From the NCBI GenBank assembly GCA_029891385.1, contig CM057234.1:23732350-23796349 (forward strand): DNA of 64,000 nucleotides, written 5' to 3'. Made by a program: the position numbers and the translations under genes. Shown one piece after another: positions 10,642 to 21,419 of the stretch. Origin of the DNA: Erythroxylum novogranatense (lineage: Eukaryota; Streptophyta; Magnoliopsida; Malpighiales; Erythroxylaceae). The notes beneath the pieces are model-generated. The model ran no database searches. It was not told where the DNA came from and saw only the letters and a list, made by a program, of their open reading frames with translations. Each line of letters begins with the position of its first letter. The stretch's first letter is position 1.

Positions 10642-11820
10642 ATCAAGATAGACTATTCATGTGTATATATCCCTGAGCTATAAGTTTCGTTAGATCAATT
10701 AGCTATAATTTGTGGTCCAACATGGCCTAATGTTAAAACTACTAAAGTCTATGTTGATTTTGGTGATCGACATTGTATTTGACATTTGCTTATGACCCTT
10801 AGAGATAGGTTTCGAGTCTGCTCAAAGTTGTATATTTCATCGAAGCTCTTTGCATAAACTAGACACTATAACCAAGGAATTGCGTCCTGAGGATACTTCT
10901 TAAATTGCTTATAGAGATCAAATATTATCAATGTCTACTGTGAATTCGTCTATTAAAAGAATTATTATAATTACTATGAAACTTATGGTTATAAGCCTTC
11001 TCGTGCCTTTCTGTTGTTGGCGTTACTAATAAGGAGTCTTCTGAGAGCACTTCTTTCAAATTTTCTATAAAATTTGTTCATGATCTTCTCCCATAATTGT
11101 AACTAGATCCTCGTAAATCTAACTCAGTAACTTTCATCTGTTACATTATGTAACTCTTCCTCATGGTCCTTTGACTCTACCTATTACAATCATGTGATCT
11201 TTTATTCTTCAGTCTTCATATCCAAAAATCCAATTATTGCACTTATTTTATATAATGCAGATAACTTAATTATAATTATTGAAAACATTAGAATAATCAA
11301 CATATTAAATTTATTTGTTTTAAGATTTTTATGTTCCCAAAGTTAGCTTAAATCTTTTATCAATTGGATTACTATTTAAATTTTTTGTTAATGTTCATTA
11401 TCAAATCATGATTATTTCATGAAGAATTATCAGATGGGGAGATCATTAGGTTGGACATAAAATTGCTTGCATGTTTGATCTTATCTACATTCTTCTTCCT
11501 TTTAATAATATCGTTGCTTCCTTATTTTTTACATTTGGCATGCTTGTTTGGGTCATCTTCTCATTGTTAAATTGAAAGCCTTATTTTTTAGTAATTGTTT
11601 GAGTCAAATCATAATAAATACTTGTGCATATAGTTATATCAAACAATATAAAGTCTAACTTTTTGCAAGGCTTTACAGAAAAAATATTGCATTAATTATA
11701 AACAAACCTTTTCTCTAATAACTTGTCTTACTTTGTTTGAAGTCTTATTATCATTGCAACATAATGGAAGTTGTTTTAAATGGAAAGTGTATATGAAACT
11801 ATCTCCTAACTATACTTATC
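10642..11820. other. AT-rich region, probably decayed copia sequence
   Basis: No frame longer than about 60 codons. It lies directly upstream of, and in line with, the copia RT remnant, so it is probably the eroded integrase and linker part of the same element. No motif can be assigned. Confidence 0.3.
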
Positions 11821-12640
11821 CACCTAATAATGTTTATTGCCTACAAAAGACTTTTGTTAGTCCTAAGCGAGCACCATAAGCTTAGTTTTCTAAATTTAAT
11901 AACAATATCTCTTAACTTCATTTTAAATCCAATCCTTATGATCATGAACTATTTTTTTGTAAGACTAGCTGGGGATATACTCTACTTCTTGTATATGTTG
12001 ATGACATAATTATTACTGATGATGATTTTCAAGGAATTGTTGATCTTAAAACTCTCCATCAATTTGACCTGAAAAGACTTTTTAGTTTCTTCTTGGTCTT
12101 GAAATCTCATCCTACCAGTTCAGATATTCCTTGAATCAAGTCAAGTATGCTACTAAATTTATTCTTTGCATAAGTCTCATAGATCCTAAAATTGTACACA
12201 CGTCTATGGAGTATGATCCTTATTATTTTATGACTCTTCTTTATAATGACCTTCATCAATAATTGTTAGAAGTCTTATTTATGATATGGTCACTTAACCA
12301 GGCATCGTCTATGTGGTATATGTTGTCAGTCAATTCATATACACTCCATTTACCTCTTATCATGTTGATACCACAAGGATCATCTATTATCTCAAAGAGA
12401 TATTATTTCATGGCCTTCATTTTCTCAACATTCATCTCATGCTCAAAATTTTTTTAAAGATGATTAGGTTGGTAATCCTACTAATCGATGCTTTATCACT
12501 AGTTCATGCTTTTCTATTTAGAGATTTATTAATTTATTGGTACTGTAAGAAGCAAACCATCGTATCTTACCCTAAAAGTTGAATATCAAGTCATAATAGA
12601 TGCTATCTTTAAGTTTATTTAGTTGCATTGATTAATCTAA
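11821..12640 (+). pseudogene. Ty1/copia reverse transcriptase and RNase H remnant
   Basis: Short pieces in shifting frames follow copia pol order. A degraded VYCLQKTFVSPKRAP comes at about 11,838. LLLVYVDDIIITDDD (RT active site) follows at about 11,980-12,030, then GLEIS and YSLNQVKYA. A YVVSQFIYTPFTSYHVD block lies at about 12,315, and an RNase H end with YWYCKKQTIVSYPK at about 12,535. Many stops and frameshifts make it a very old copy, and no LTRs could be paired with it. Confidence 0.75.
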
Positions 12641-13564
12641 AATATGGAAATTATACGCTCTTTGACTATTATCCAACAAAATGATAATTGCAATGCTATA
12701 CATATATTTCTTATAATGGTGTCTTTCATAAGTTTGGTCCTTGGTGGTGAAATAGGTGTTGGTAAATTTAAAAATCTTTTGCAATTTAGAAAAGAAAAAT
12801 GATTAATTTCAAATAAAATGAAAATGTATTAAAACTCAATCAAACAAACAAAATTAAAGTAAAGAGCGTAAGGAAAAGAACTGATAAGCTAATTTTGTAA
12901 TAGTTTAGCAAACAATACTTACCTACATCAACTCCCCAAGTCTCTCTTAAGATTCAACTCAATTATTCTGTCAACTAGGTGAAGAAGAACCTTGTTACAA
13001 TAATATCTATTCAGGTAAAGATTAACCTTGTATAATCTTCATTAAGATAAGAGTAACTAAAATCCTATTTAGATCAACTGAATATAAAAAAGCAACCCCC
13101 AAATGATATTTACAATTCGAATAGATCTTGGTTGCTCACTTTATTGGTTAAACGCTCACAATCACTTCATATAAATAAATGAATGCTTGTAAATACTTAT
13201 CAAATCTTGTAAATGTGTTATATCCATACTAGCTCCAAAACATTGTTAAACATAAAAATTAATTATTATAAGAGATAGTAATAATTATATTATTCTATTA
13301 ATATGATAAATTGATTGATTAATATGTCACATTGGTCGACCAATGTATCGACTAATGTCAACGCAAACTTATGGAATAGGTCATTTAATCTATTTAAACT
13401 ATATTGGCCAACCATTCGAATATATTGTTTGAAAAATATATCACGTATTGATCGACAAATGTATTAACCAATGCACACAATTTTTGTTTTTGACATGCAT
13501 TGGTTAACCAAAACAATTATTAATTAATATGTCCAAAAATAAAACATTGGTCAACCACTAACCT
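12641..13564. other. AT-rich non-coding region with palindromic words
   Basis: No ORF. 13,329-13,560 has several versions of a palindrome of the form CATTGGTCGACCAATG, perfect at 13,330-13,345. The rest shows nothing recognisable. Confidence 0.5.
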
Positions 13565-13737
13565 TGTGAGATCCCACAATTGGAGAGGAGAATGAAGTAT
13601 GCCTTATAAGGGTATGGATATTTCTCTCACATATACGGGTTTTCTTGGGTGTGGGAAGAGCAAAATCGTAAGGGTCTTGACCCGAGGGGTAACCCAAAAC
13701 AGACAATGTATGTGGGCGAGTGATCTGGGTTATTACA
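13565..13737 (+). mobile_element. TRIM 5' LTR
   Basis: A 173-bp terminal repeat starting TGTGAGATCCCACA and ending TTACA. It is followed by a primer-binding site and matches, with clear divergence, the 176-bp repeats at 16,453 and 23,756. The start and the CTTATAAGGG box are features of a widespread plant TRIM type that I recognise. Confidence 0.8.
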
Positions 13738-13739
13738 AA

Positions 13740-13752
13740 TGGTATCAGACTC
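13740..13752 (+). other. TRIM primer-binding site (initiator tRNA-Met type)
   Basis: TGGTATCAGACTC lies 2 bp after the TRIM 5' LTR. The first 10 bases match the usual TGGTATCAGAGC. Confidence 0.75.
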
Positions 13753-13763
13753 AGTTCCTGACC

Positions 13764-13768
13764 CGTTG
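13764..13768. repeat. target-site duplication CGTTG, left
   Basis: CGTTG directly precedes LTR A and is repeated at 16,413-16,417 directly after it. Confidence 0.9.
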
Positions 13769-14155
13769 TGTAGCACCCCCTTACCGTAGGGTACGCACCG
13801 GGACGCCCGTGGGTCGTTCCGACGCATATCCCACAACAAGGAAATGCTACTAACGTAAATAATCACTAAACACTCGCATGGCATCAATACAATTTAAACC
13901 GAATAAGCAAATCACTAAATTTTAAAACTCCAATAATCTTTCATTTCACATTACTAACTGAAATATCGACAAGTCTATCAGTCCCCTACAGTCTCAATAC
14001 AGTATCTCAAAAAGGAAACTGATACAAAAGTCTATACTAAGTCATCCTAAAAAATCGTCCCAGCTGATCGACCTGTGAGCCATCGCTTCTCTTGCCCACG
14101 CACTCACACGGTAGAAAGAGTCTATCACGGGAGCTAGGAATCTACTAGCGCTGTC

Positions 14156-15630
14156 CTGAAAAATAATTGCAATGTTGGGTGAGTTTGCGAACTCAATGAG
14201 AAACCATCATCGATGGTTCACCCAACTCATGCATATACACACGATATATCACATATTCACACGATAACACATTCGAAACACTATAAGACAATTGACACGT
14301 TTTCACCATAACATAAATCAGATATATCACTGCGCAATCACTACATAATACACGCATTCTCAATTTTCACAATACAATCTGATGCATGATGCATGTCAAT
14401 TCTCATTTTATGTCAGTGTTGTGATTGAGCGTCAATACTGTCCCGATTTCGGGCACATTACACAACAATAGCATTTTAGGCAAGTAGGAGAGCCCTCAGG
14501 GTATGCACTACTGCCCGCTCACACTAGGGATAGGAGAGCCCTCTGGGTATGCACTATTCCCTTTCGGCCTTAGGCCCCTTTCACTGATAATCGAGCTTAA
14601 AGTTCTGATCGCTAATTGCATCAGTCACAACTGTTTATTTAACGATTTTAATCATGTCTAGCATGCACTCACACTTGCACAATCAATAACATATATATAT
14701 ATATATATATATCAATCGATTCTAATTATCGCATTCAGAACATCTATTCACAATTTCAGCACATCAATTTCACAGTTACAAGCACTCACCTTGGCAAACA
14801 AACAACTCACATATTCATAGAACATTTCACACACAAAAATTGAGAAACCAACTAGGTTACTCACCTGTAACTTCCGAACTATTGCCTGGAAGTCCCAGCA
14901 ATATCCGTGGACTGACGATCCAACGGTGCCTCTATAACAATTTAAACAAATTCTCATCACTAGATGCCAATCAAAGAAATTCGATAATGCACATGTCTTA
15001 ATTCAAAGCTGTACGATGCATGTTCATGATTTCCCTGCACTATAACCCAATTCTGCAATCTCTTGCCTCATAACCAAAATTCACTATCCACTAGATCAAT
15101 ATCATCCATTAATTTCATAAGTCTCCAATCTAAACTCCCATAGTCATAATGAAATTCTTAAGTTACAATAGGAACTTTACTCAACTCTCTTTCTATGATT
15201 GGGAACCCGCTAATTTAAAATCGAACTCTTATTCTTTACCAAAATTGTAGACCTCTTTCTCTAATTCATAACGAATCAAGAATCACTTTAATTGGAGGTC
15301 TACACTCTAAATTATGCCTAAAAAACTAAAGCACCCAACATCAGAAAATTGGAGCTCGTCGCGACGAAGGGTCTCTTGTCGCGGCGTACAAGGTTCGCTC
15401 GCCGCGGCGTCTCGGTCCGCTCGTCGCGGCGAGCACACACTGACTTGTCGCGACGAGGCCAATTGCAGGCGTCGCGACGTGCGGACGACTTCACCTTCTC
15501 CGATCAATATTTCATCTTTCTCTCTCTAAAAACTAACATTAAACACTCTCAACTACCCATATCTCTAGCATTAAAACTCATTAATATATCAAACAACAAT
15601 AAATATCAACATTAAAAACATCAAACTTAC
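14156..15630 (-). promoter_or_regulatory. predicted spliced-leader signals in LTR A
   Basis: Minus-strand GTAAGT at 15,630-15,625; acceptor TATAG ending at 14,932; mini-exon 14,931-14,865 (67 nt); donor GTGAGT at 14,864-14,859; acceptor CAG at 14,158-14,156. The same set is found in LTRs B, C, D and E. This is a prediction from sequence only. Confidence 0.5.
15350..15486. repeat. CpG-rich palindrome cluster in LTR A
   Basis: Several copies of words such as CGTCGCGACGA and CTCGTCGCGGCG within 140 bp. The cluster lies inside the predicted first intron and is shorter than the matching cluster in LTR B. Confidence 0.8.
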
Positions 15631-16440
15631 CAAATCAAAGCTCAAATCCTTAAATGTCCGAGAATCCTCCAACAAGCTCCAACACCGATTTTCACCCTCA
15701 AGACTCAACTCTCTTCATCTTCCTCAAGAATCAAACTAAGCTTTGTGAAGGGAGTGGTAACAACAAGAAACAATCGAAGATCACACTCCAGGGAGAATCG
15801 AAAATCACCAACGAAGAGAAGAGAAACTTTGCCCTAGGAGGAATGCCTTTCTTTGATTTTCAAAACCTTAAGTATAAATATAAAGGGTTGATTTAAAACC
15901 TATAGATTATAGTCCTCAAATTCATTCAATTTCAGTCTCTAAATTTCAATGGCTCATTATAGAAATTCCTAAACTCACAAATCTAAATTTTTCGTGCTAT
16001 TTTCCCATCAAGTTCGGAACCAGAATCTAAACCATCAGTCTCTAAGACATTTTCCCGGTCTAGACCCATAACACTAAAAACTCCGAAAAAATTCCTATAA
16101 ATCCTCAAAAAATACAAAACACAAGGTCCTATATTCCAATTTAACTTTTCAAATCTCAAAAATTCAATTCTTACTCCAATAAACTATACAAACCCAATGA
16201 ATCATATCTCACATAAATTTTACCATTCAAAACATAATCACAATTAATTGCCGGAAAAATCATGAATGCATGTCACTACGCATATGCATGTGCAAAATGA
16301 TCTATTCCTCTAAAATCAGAGGCCAAAATAATACTCAATGAATAAATGCTGTAAAAGCTCTATCATGTCCCAATTACCAATATGTCCATCACATCGGTAA
16401 CGGGATGCTACACGTTGTGTCAGCAAGGATGCTGGGCCCT

Positions 16441-16628
16441 AAGGGGGTGGATTGTGAGATCTCAAATAGGTTTAATAGGAGAACGAAATACGCCGTATAA
16501 GGGTATAGATACCTCTCCCCTATAGACTTGTTTTTCTGGGTATGGGAAAAGCAAAATCGTGAGGATATTGACCTGAGGGTCAACCCAAAGTGGACAATAT
16601 CTGTGAGTGGATGGTCTGGGCTATTACA
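16441..16628 (+). mobile_element. TRIM polypurine tract and 3' LTR (copy A)
   Basis: AAGGGGGTGGA (16,441-16,451) is followed by the 176-bp LTR 16,453-16,628. Together with 13,565-13,768 it makes a TRIM of about 415 bp that was split by LTR A; only about 66 bp lies between its two LTRs. No clear target duplication of the TRIM itself is seen. Confidence 0.8.
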
Positions 16629-16708
16629 TAAGAAGTCTTTTAGCTCTTCATAATTATCACTAAATTCCTTTGTAATGTGTTATAGTTACTACTATAACCT
16701 AATTCAAC
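16629..16708. repeat. host flank, first copy of duplicated segment
   Basis: These 80 bp are repeated almost exactly at 23,932-24,012 after the second TRIM 3' LTR. At 16,708 the match stops and integrase sequence starts abruptly, marking the junction of a tandem duplication. Confidence 0.85.
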
Positions 16709-18064
16709 AATCCGCTCAGTAATCTCATACGGACCGATATACCGAGGACTCAACTTGCCTTTACAGCCAAATCTCAGCACTCCTCTCCAAGGTGACACTC
16801 GGAGGAACACTCTGTCGCCCACACTGTACTCCATCTCTTGCCGATGCTGATCCACATAACTCTTCTGTCTATCCTGAGCCGCCTTAATGCGACTCCGAAT
16901 CAATCTAACATTATCCACACTATCCTGGATCAGCTCGGGACCCTCGAGCATCCTCACACCCTCTTCATCCCAGTAAAGAGGTGATCTACACGGCCTCCCA
17001 TATAAGGCCTCATACGGTGCCATCCCAATGCTGCTCTGGTACTAATTATTGTAAGCAAACTCTATCAGAGCTAGATACTGATCCCATGCACCTCTGAACT
17101 CTAATACACAAGCTCTCAGCATATCCTCAACAATCTTGATCGTCCTCTAACTCTGCCCATCTGTCTGAGGATGAAACGCTGTGCTAAAATTCAACCTCGT
17201 ACCCATAGCCGACTGCAAACTCCTCCAGAACCTCGAAGTAAATCTGAGATCCCTATCTGACACTATCGATACCGGGACTCCATGCAGTCGCACAATCTCT
17301 GCCACATACTTCTGGGCCAACTGATCGAGAGTATTACTCTCCCTCACTGGCAAGAAGTGAGCCGATTTGGTCAACCGGTCCACTATGACCCATATCGCAT
17401 CATGCTGCCTCGGTGTCCTAGGCAACCCCATAATGAAATCCATAGTAATTCGTTCCCACTTCCACTCCGGAATGGGTAACGACTGTAATCTCCCAACTGG
17501 GGCCTGGTGCTCAACCTTAACCTGCTGGCACGTCAAACACCGAGAAACAAACTCTGCTACTTGCCTCTTCATGCCTGGCCACCAAAAATGCAACTTAAGG
17601 GTATTATACATCTTAGTAGTACCAGGATGCATAGCATAGACAGCCACATGCGCCTCCTCTAGAATCTCTCGCCTCAAATCCTCCACATCTGGAACACATA
17701 ATCTTTGACCCAACCACAAAGTCCCATCTCTCAACTCAAAATCAGAAGACAAACCAGATCTTACTCTATCCATCAATCGCACTAACACTGGATCCTGATC
17801 CTGAACTCTCCTGATCCGATCCTGCAACATCGGTCTAAGCCTCAAAGTAGCTAACAAAGCTCCATCCTGACCCAAATCCATCTGCACACTCAGAGCTCTC
17901 AACTGAATTAAATTAGGCAATTTACCAATCTGAATCTGAGCTGTACTGGTGTGAGATCTCCTACTCAAAGCATCTGCCACCACATTGGCCTTCCCTGGGT
18001 GGTACTCAATAGTGCAGTCATAATCCTTCAGCAGCTCAATCCATCTCCTCTGCCTCATATTCAA
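16709..18064 (-). pseudogene. Tekay (element B) integrase, 3' end lost
   Basis: The frame at 17,147-18,064 carries the zinc-binding part (HPGTTKMYNTLKLHFWWPGM, then CLTCQQVK). The core follows with [10 protein letters not shown] (first Asp) and [13 protein letters not shown] (second Asp; the usual PRF is LRF), up to FHPQTDGQS. The next frame, 16,640-17,023, continues with MAPYEALYGRPCRSPLYWDE and GKLSPRYIGPYEITERI. Element sequence then stops at 16,709 and the frame reads into host flank. The chromodomain, polypurine tract and adjoining LTR are missing. A stop or frameshift lies at 17,024-17,146. Confidence 0.85.
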
Positions 18065-18070
18065 CTCTCG

Positions 18071-19198
18071 CTAACTCAACAGATATCTCAGACTCTTATG
18101 ATCAGTGAAGATCTGGAACGTCTCCCCATACAAATAATGTCTCCAGATCTTCAGAGCAAACACAACTGCAGTTAACTCCAAATCATGAACTGGGTAATTC
18201 ATCTCGTGAGACCTCAACTGTCTCGAAGCATACGCTATCACTCTACCACGCTGCATCAAAACACAACCCAGTCCCTGCTGCGAAGCATCACTGAAAACCT
18301 CAAAGCCTCCAGATCCCGATGGCAAAGCTAACAACGGCGCCGAAGTCAGCCGATGTTTCAGCTCCTCAAAACTCCTCTGACACTCATCAGTCCATCCAAA
18401 GGTCACATTCTTCCTCAGAAGTTTTGTCAAAGGGGATGAGATCACTGAAAACCCCTCGACAAATCTCCGGTAATATCCTGCTAATCCGAGGAAACTCCGA
18501 ACCTCAGACACATTCCTCGGGATCTCCCAACTCCTCACTGCCTCAATCTTGTGAGGATCCACCCGGATACCCTCACTAGACACAATGTGCCCTAGAAATA
18601 CTATCTCATCTAGCCAAAATTTACACTTAGTGAATTTGGCATACAGCTGCCTCTCTCTCATAATCTACAAAACAATCCTCAGATGCTCCGCATGCTCCTG
18701 CTTACTCCTCGAATATACCAGAATGTCATCAATGAATACTATCACGAACTGATCCAGGTAGGGCTGAAAGATCTTATTCATCAAGGCCATGAAGGCTGCC
18801 GGGGCATTAGTCAACCCGAACGACATCACTAGGAACTCGAAATGTCCGTACCTGCTCCTAAAAGCACTCTTAGGCACATCGGCCTTTGCTATCCTCAACT
18901 GATAATATCCAGATCTCAAATCCAACTTAGTAAACACCTGAGCTCCCTGCAACTGATCAAACAAATCATCAATCCTAGGCAGTGGATATTTGTTCTTGAC
19001 TGTAACTCAATTCAACTGCCTGTAATCGATACATAACCTCAAAGTCCCGTCCTTCTTCTTCACAAATAACACTGGAGCTCCCCACGGTGAAACACTCGGC
19101 CTGATAAATCCCTTATCCAAGCTCTCTGAATCGAGCCTTAAGCTCCCTCGGCCCACCGGTGCCATCCTATATGGAGGAATAGATATAGAGCGGTGCAC
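18071..19198 (-). pseudogene. Tekay (element B) reverse transcriptase and RNase H
   Basis: Frame 19,007-19,198 holds the RT start ([29 protein letters not shown]). Frame 18,665-18,964 holds [29 protein letters not shown] and the active site [12 protein letters not shown]. Frame 18,071-18,661 holds the RT thumb ([15 protein letters not shown]) and RNase H ([17 protein letters not shown], then [10 protein letters not shown] and [13 protein letters not shown]). Single stops near 18,662, 18,965 and 19,199 split it; otherwise the sequence is well preserved. Confidence 0.9.
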
Positions 19199-19450
19199 TG
19201 AACGAGGTCAATCCCAAACTCCGTCTCCCGATCCGGCGGCAAACCCGGAACTCATCGAAAAATACATCTGGAAATTTCCTGATCACGGGAATATCCTACA
19301 GCCTCTGCTCTACTCTAAAATCAATCACGTGAGCCAGATAGGCCTCACAACCTCCCTGCATCAACCTCAAGGTACTCAGAAACGAAATCATCCTAGCTGG
19401 CACTGCCTGACTAACACCTCGAAAAACGGCTCTGGGCTGACCAGGAGACT

Positions 19451-19813
19451 CTAATACAACCTCCTTGGTATAATATCCATAATGACCCTATCTTGCGAGA
19501 AGTCACCCATCCCCAAAATCACACCTATCTCTCTCAGAGGCAACACTATCAGGTTTGCACTCAACTCTGCCTGATCAATCACAATCGGACACCCCTTGCA
19601 GACCTCCCCTAAAATTGTCGTACTACCTAGAGGTGTACTCACCTCTAGTCCATATTGTAATCTCTTCCTATCACAATGCAGTCTACATGTCACATGCTGT
19701 GCAATGAATGAATGAGTGGATCCAGGATCCATCAAAGCAAAAACCTCAAAATCAAAGATCAGAAGCATACCAGCTACCACATCGGGGGAATCCTGAGCCT
19801 CTTGCCGAGTCAT
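19451..19813 (-). pseudogene. Tekay (element B) aspartic protease
   Basis: The frame reads FALMDPGSTHSFIAQHVTCR, then LIVLPLREIGVILGMGDFSQ and IMDIIPRRL. This is the retroelement protease of Tekay-type elements, with the active site written DPGS in place of D-S/T-G, as in element C. About 120 codons are open. Stops lie on both sides, toward gag and RT. Confidence 0.8.
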
Positions 19814-19876
19814 GGCATAGACTCTAGCCTGGGACTACTGTCGACTGCTCAGTCCCTCAATCCTCACTACAGACCC

Positions 19877-20978
19877 CTAAGCTTGGCCTCGGCCTCTACC
19901 TCGGCCCCTAAAACCCGATCCACCTCCACGGCTCTGTTGCACCGTGGTATTACTGCCTGATCTACCAGTCATAATGGACTGGGCCTCTACAGTATAAGGA
20001 CACTCCCGGATCTGATGGTCCATGGAGCCACACTTGAGACACGCTCCGGTAAATCTCCAGCACTCCCCACTGTGTCTCCTCACACAATACTCACACAACG
20101 GAAGACTCGGCTCGAACCTCTAAAGACCGCTTACTACCACTAACAGATCGAGCAAATCTACCCTCCGCCAAATCGATCTGTCTACCTCCTCCAGATGACT
20201 CAAGGATCTGGTCCGACGCCATCAATCCTCTACTCTCACTATCCTGGCTGTCACTAGGTTTCTTGCCCCTGGGGCTCTGACCAGACTCAGCTTGGTTCTG
20301 CCTTAGAAGTTGCTCGACTCTCACTGCTGCAGCTCTCAGCTCAACAAAAGTACCCATATCTGATCGGGCTAACCTGGTACGGATCTCCAGATTAAACCCT
20401 CCTTCGAATCTCTGGCACCTATCAGACTCTGAAGCAACCAAGACAGAAGCGTAACCCATCAGCTCATTAAACCGAACGTCATACTCAGCTATTGTCATCA
20501 ACCCCTGTCTCAACTCAAGGAATTCCTGCATCTTCATCTCTAAATAAACCTTGGGCATGAAATTATTTCTGAATGCCCTCAGAAAATCATCCCATGATAG
20601 CATACAGGGCCTGACGGAACTGCCCGGAATAGTCTTTCACCATTGATAAGCCGGACCCTGAAGCAGAGAGACTGCATAGTCAAAGCGCTCCTCAGAATCA
20701 CAGTCCATCTGATCGAGGACTCTCTCTGTCCTCTCCAACCATCCCTCAGCCTCTGCAGGGTTTGTGCTGCCATAGAAGTCAACAGCTCCCTACTTGCGCA
20801 GCCTATCATACCTCCTCTCCCGTCTCACGGAAACTCTAGGAGGTAACTCCTCAGAATGAGGCATAGAGGACTCTCTACTAGCTCCCACTGATCCTAGGTC
20901 AGCTGGTTGATCCACTTGATCTCCAAGAACGGAGGACCTATAACAAACAAGAATCTGATCAATTTTTTCTTTTCTCAT
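19877..20978 (-). pseudogene. Tekay (element B) gag with zinc knuckle
   Basis: Frames at 20,790-20,978, 20,579-20,809, 20,091-20,603 and 19,877-20,098 form a gag. The N-terminal part has ELPPRVSVRRERRYDRLRK. The capsid-like part has LSWDDFLRAFRNNFMPKVYL and FLELRQGLMTIAEYDVRFNE. The nucleocapsid has CEYCVRRHSGECWR and CLKCGSMDHQIREC, a double Cys/His knuckle typical of Tekay/Del gags. An RGRGRGRG tail follows the knuckle. Three frame breaks separate the parts. Confidence 0.85.
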
Positions 20979-21025
20979 AAAAATTCAAGCCTAAAATACA
21001 CTATACCCAAAAGATGCCAAACCAT

Positions 21026-21037
21026 GCTCTGATACCA
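21026..21037 (-). other. element B primer-binding site
   Basis: The minus strand reads TGGTATCAGAGC, 5 bp after the end of LTR B at 21,043. It is complementary to the 3' end of initiator tRNA-Met. Confidence 0.9.
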
Positions 21038-21419
21038 CCTAATGTAGCGCCCCTTACCGTAGGGTACGCACCAGGACGCCCGTGGGTCGTTCCGACGCAT
21101 ATCCCACAACAAGGAAGTGTTACTAACGAAAACAATCACTAAACACTCGCATGACATCAATACAATTTAAACCGAATAAGCAAATCACTAAATTTTAAAA
21201 CCCCAATAATCTTTCATTTCACATTACTAATCGAAATATGATAAGTCTATCGGTCCCGCAGATCTCAATACAAGATCTCAAAAGGAAAGCGATAAAAGTT
21301 TATACTAAGTCATCCCCAAAATCGTCAATGGTCGACCTATGAGCCATCGCTTCTCTTGCCCACGCACTCACACGGCAGAAAGAGTCTATCACGGGAGCTA
21401 GGAATCTACTAGCGCTGTC

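Larger units (their letters stand above)
13769..16412 (-). mobile_element. Tekay-type solo LTR (copy A)
   Basis: Starts TGTAGCACCCCC, ends GGATGCTACA and is flanked by CGTTG. It is collinear with LTR B at 21,043-23,715. Orientation is set by element B, so transcription would run leftwards. It holds a TATA-like stretch at about 15,871-15,885, a GTAAGT donor (15,625-15,630), a palindrome cluster at 15,350-15,486, a mini-exon at 14,865-14,931 and a double hairpin at 14,174-14,226. The only open frames are short and non-conserved. No internal region adjoins it, so it is a solo LTR, the product of LTR-LTR recombination. Confidence 0.9.

Noticed and set aside
13565..13752. Cassandra-type TRIM with 5S rRNA promoter
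   Set aside because: No 5S rRNA-like internal promoter sequence is visible in the 173-bp LTR.
14748..15896. Short ORFs in LTR A repeated in LTR B
   Set aside because: They are conserved only because the LTRs are copies; they lack known motifs and differ in frame continuity.
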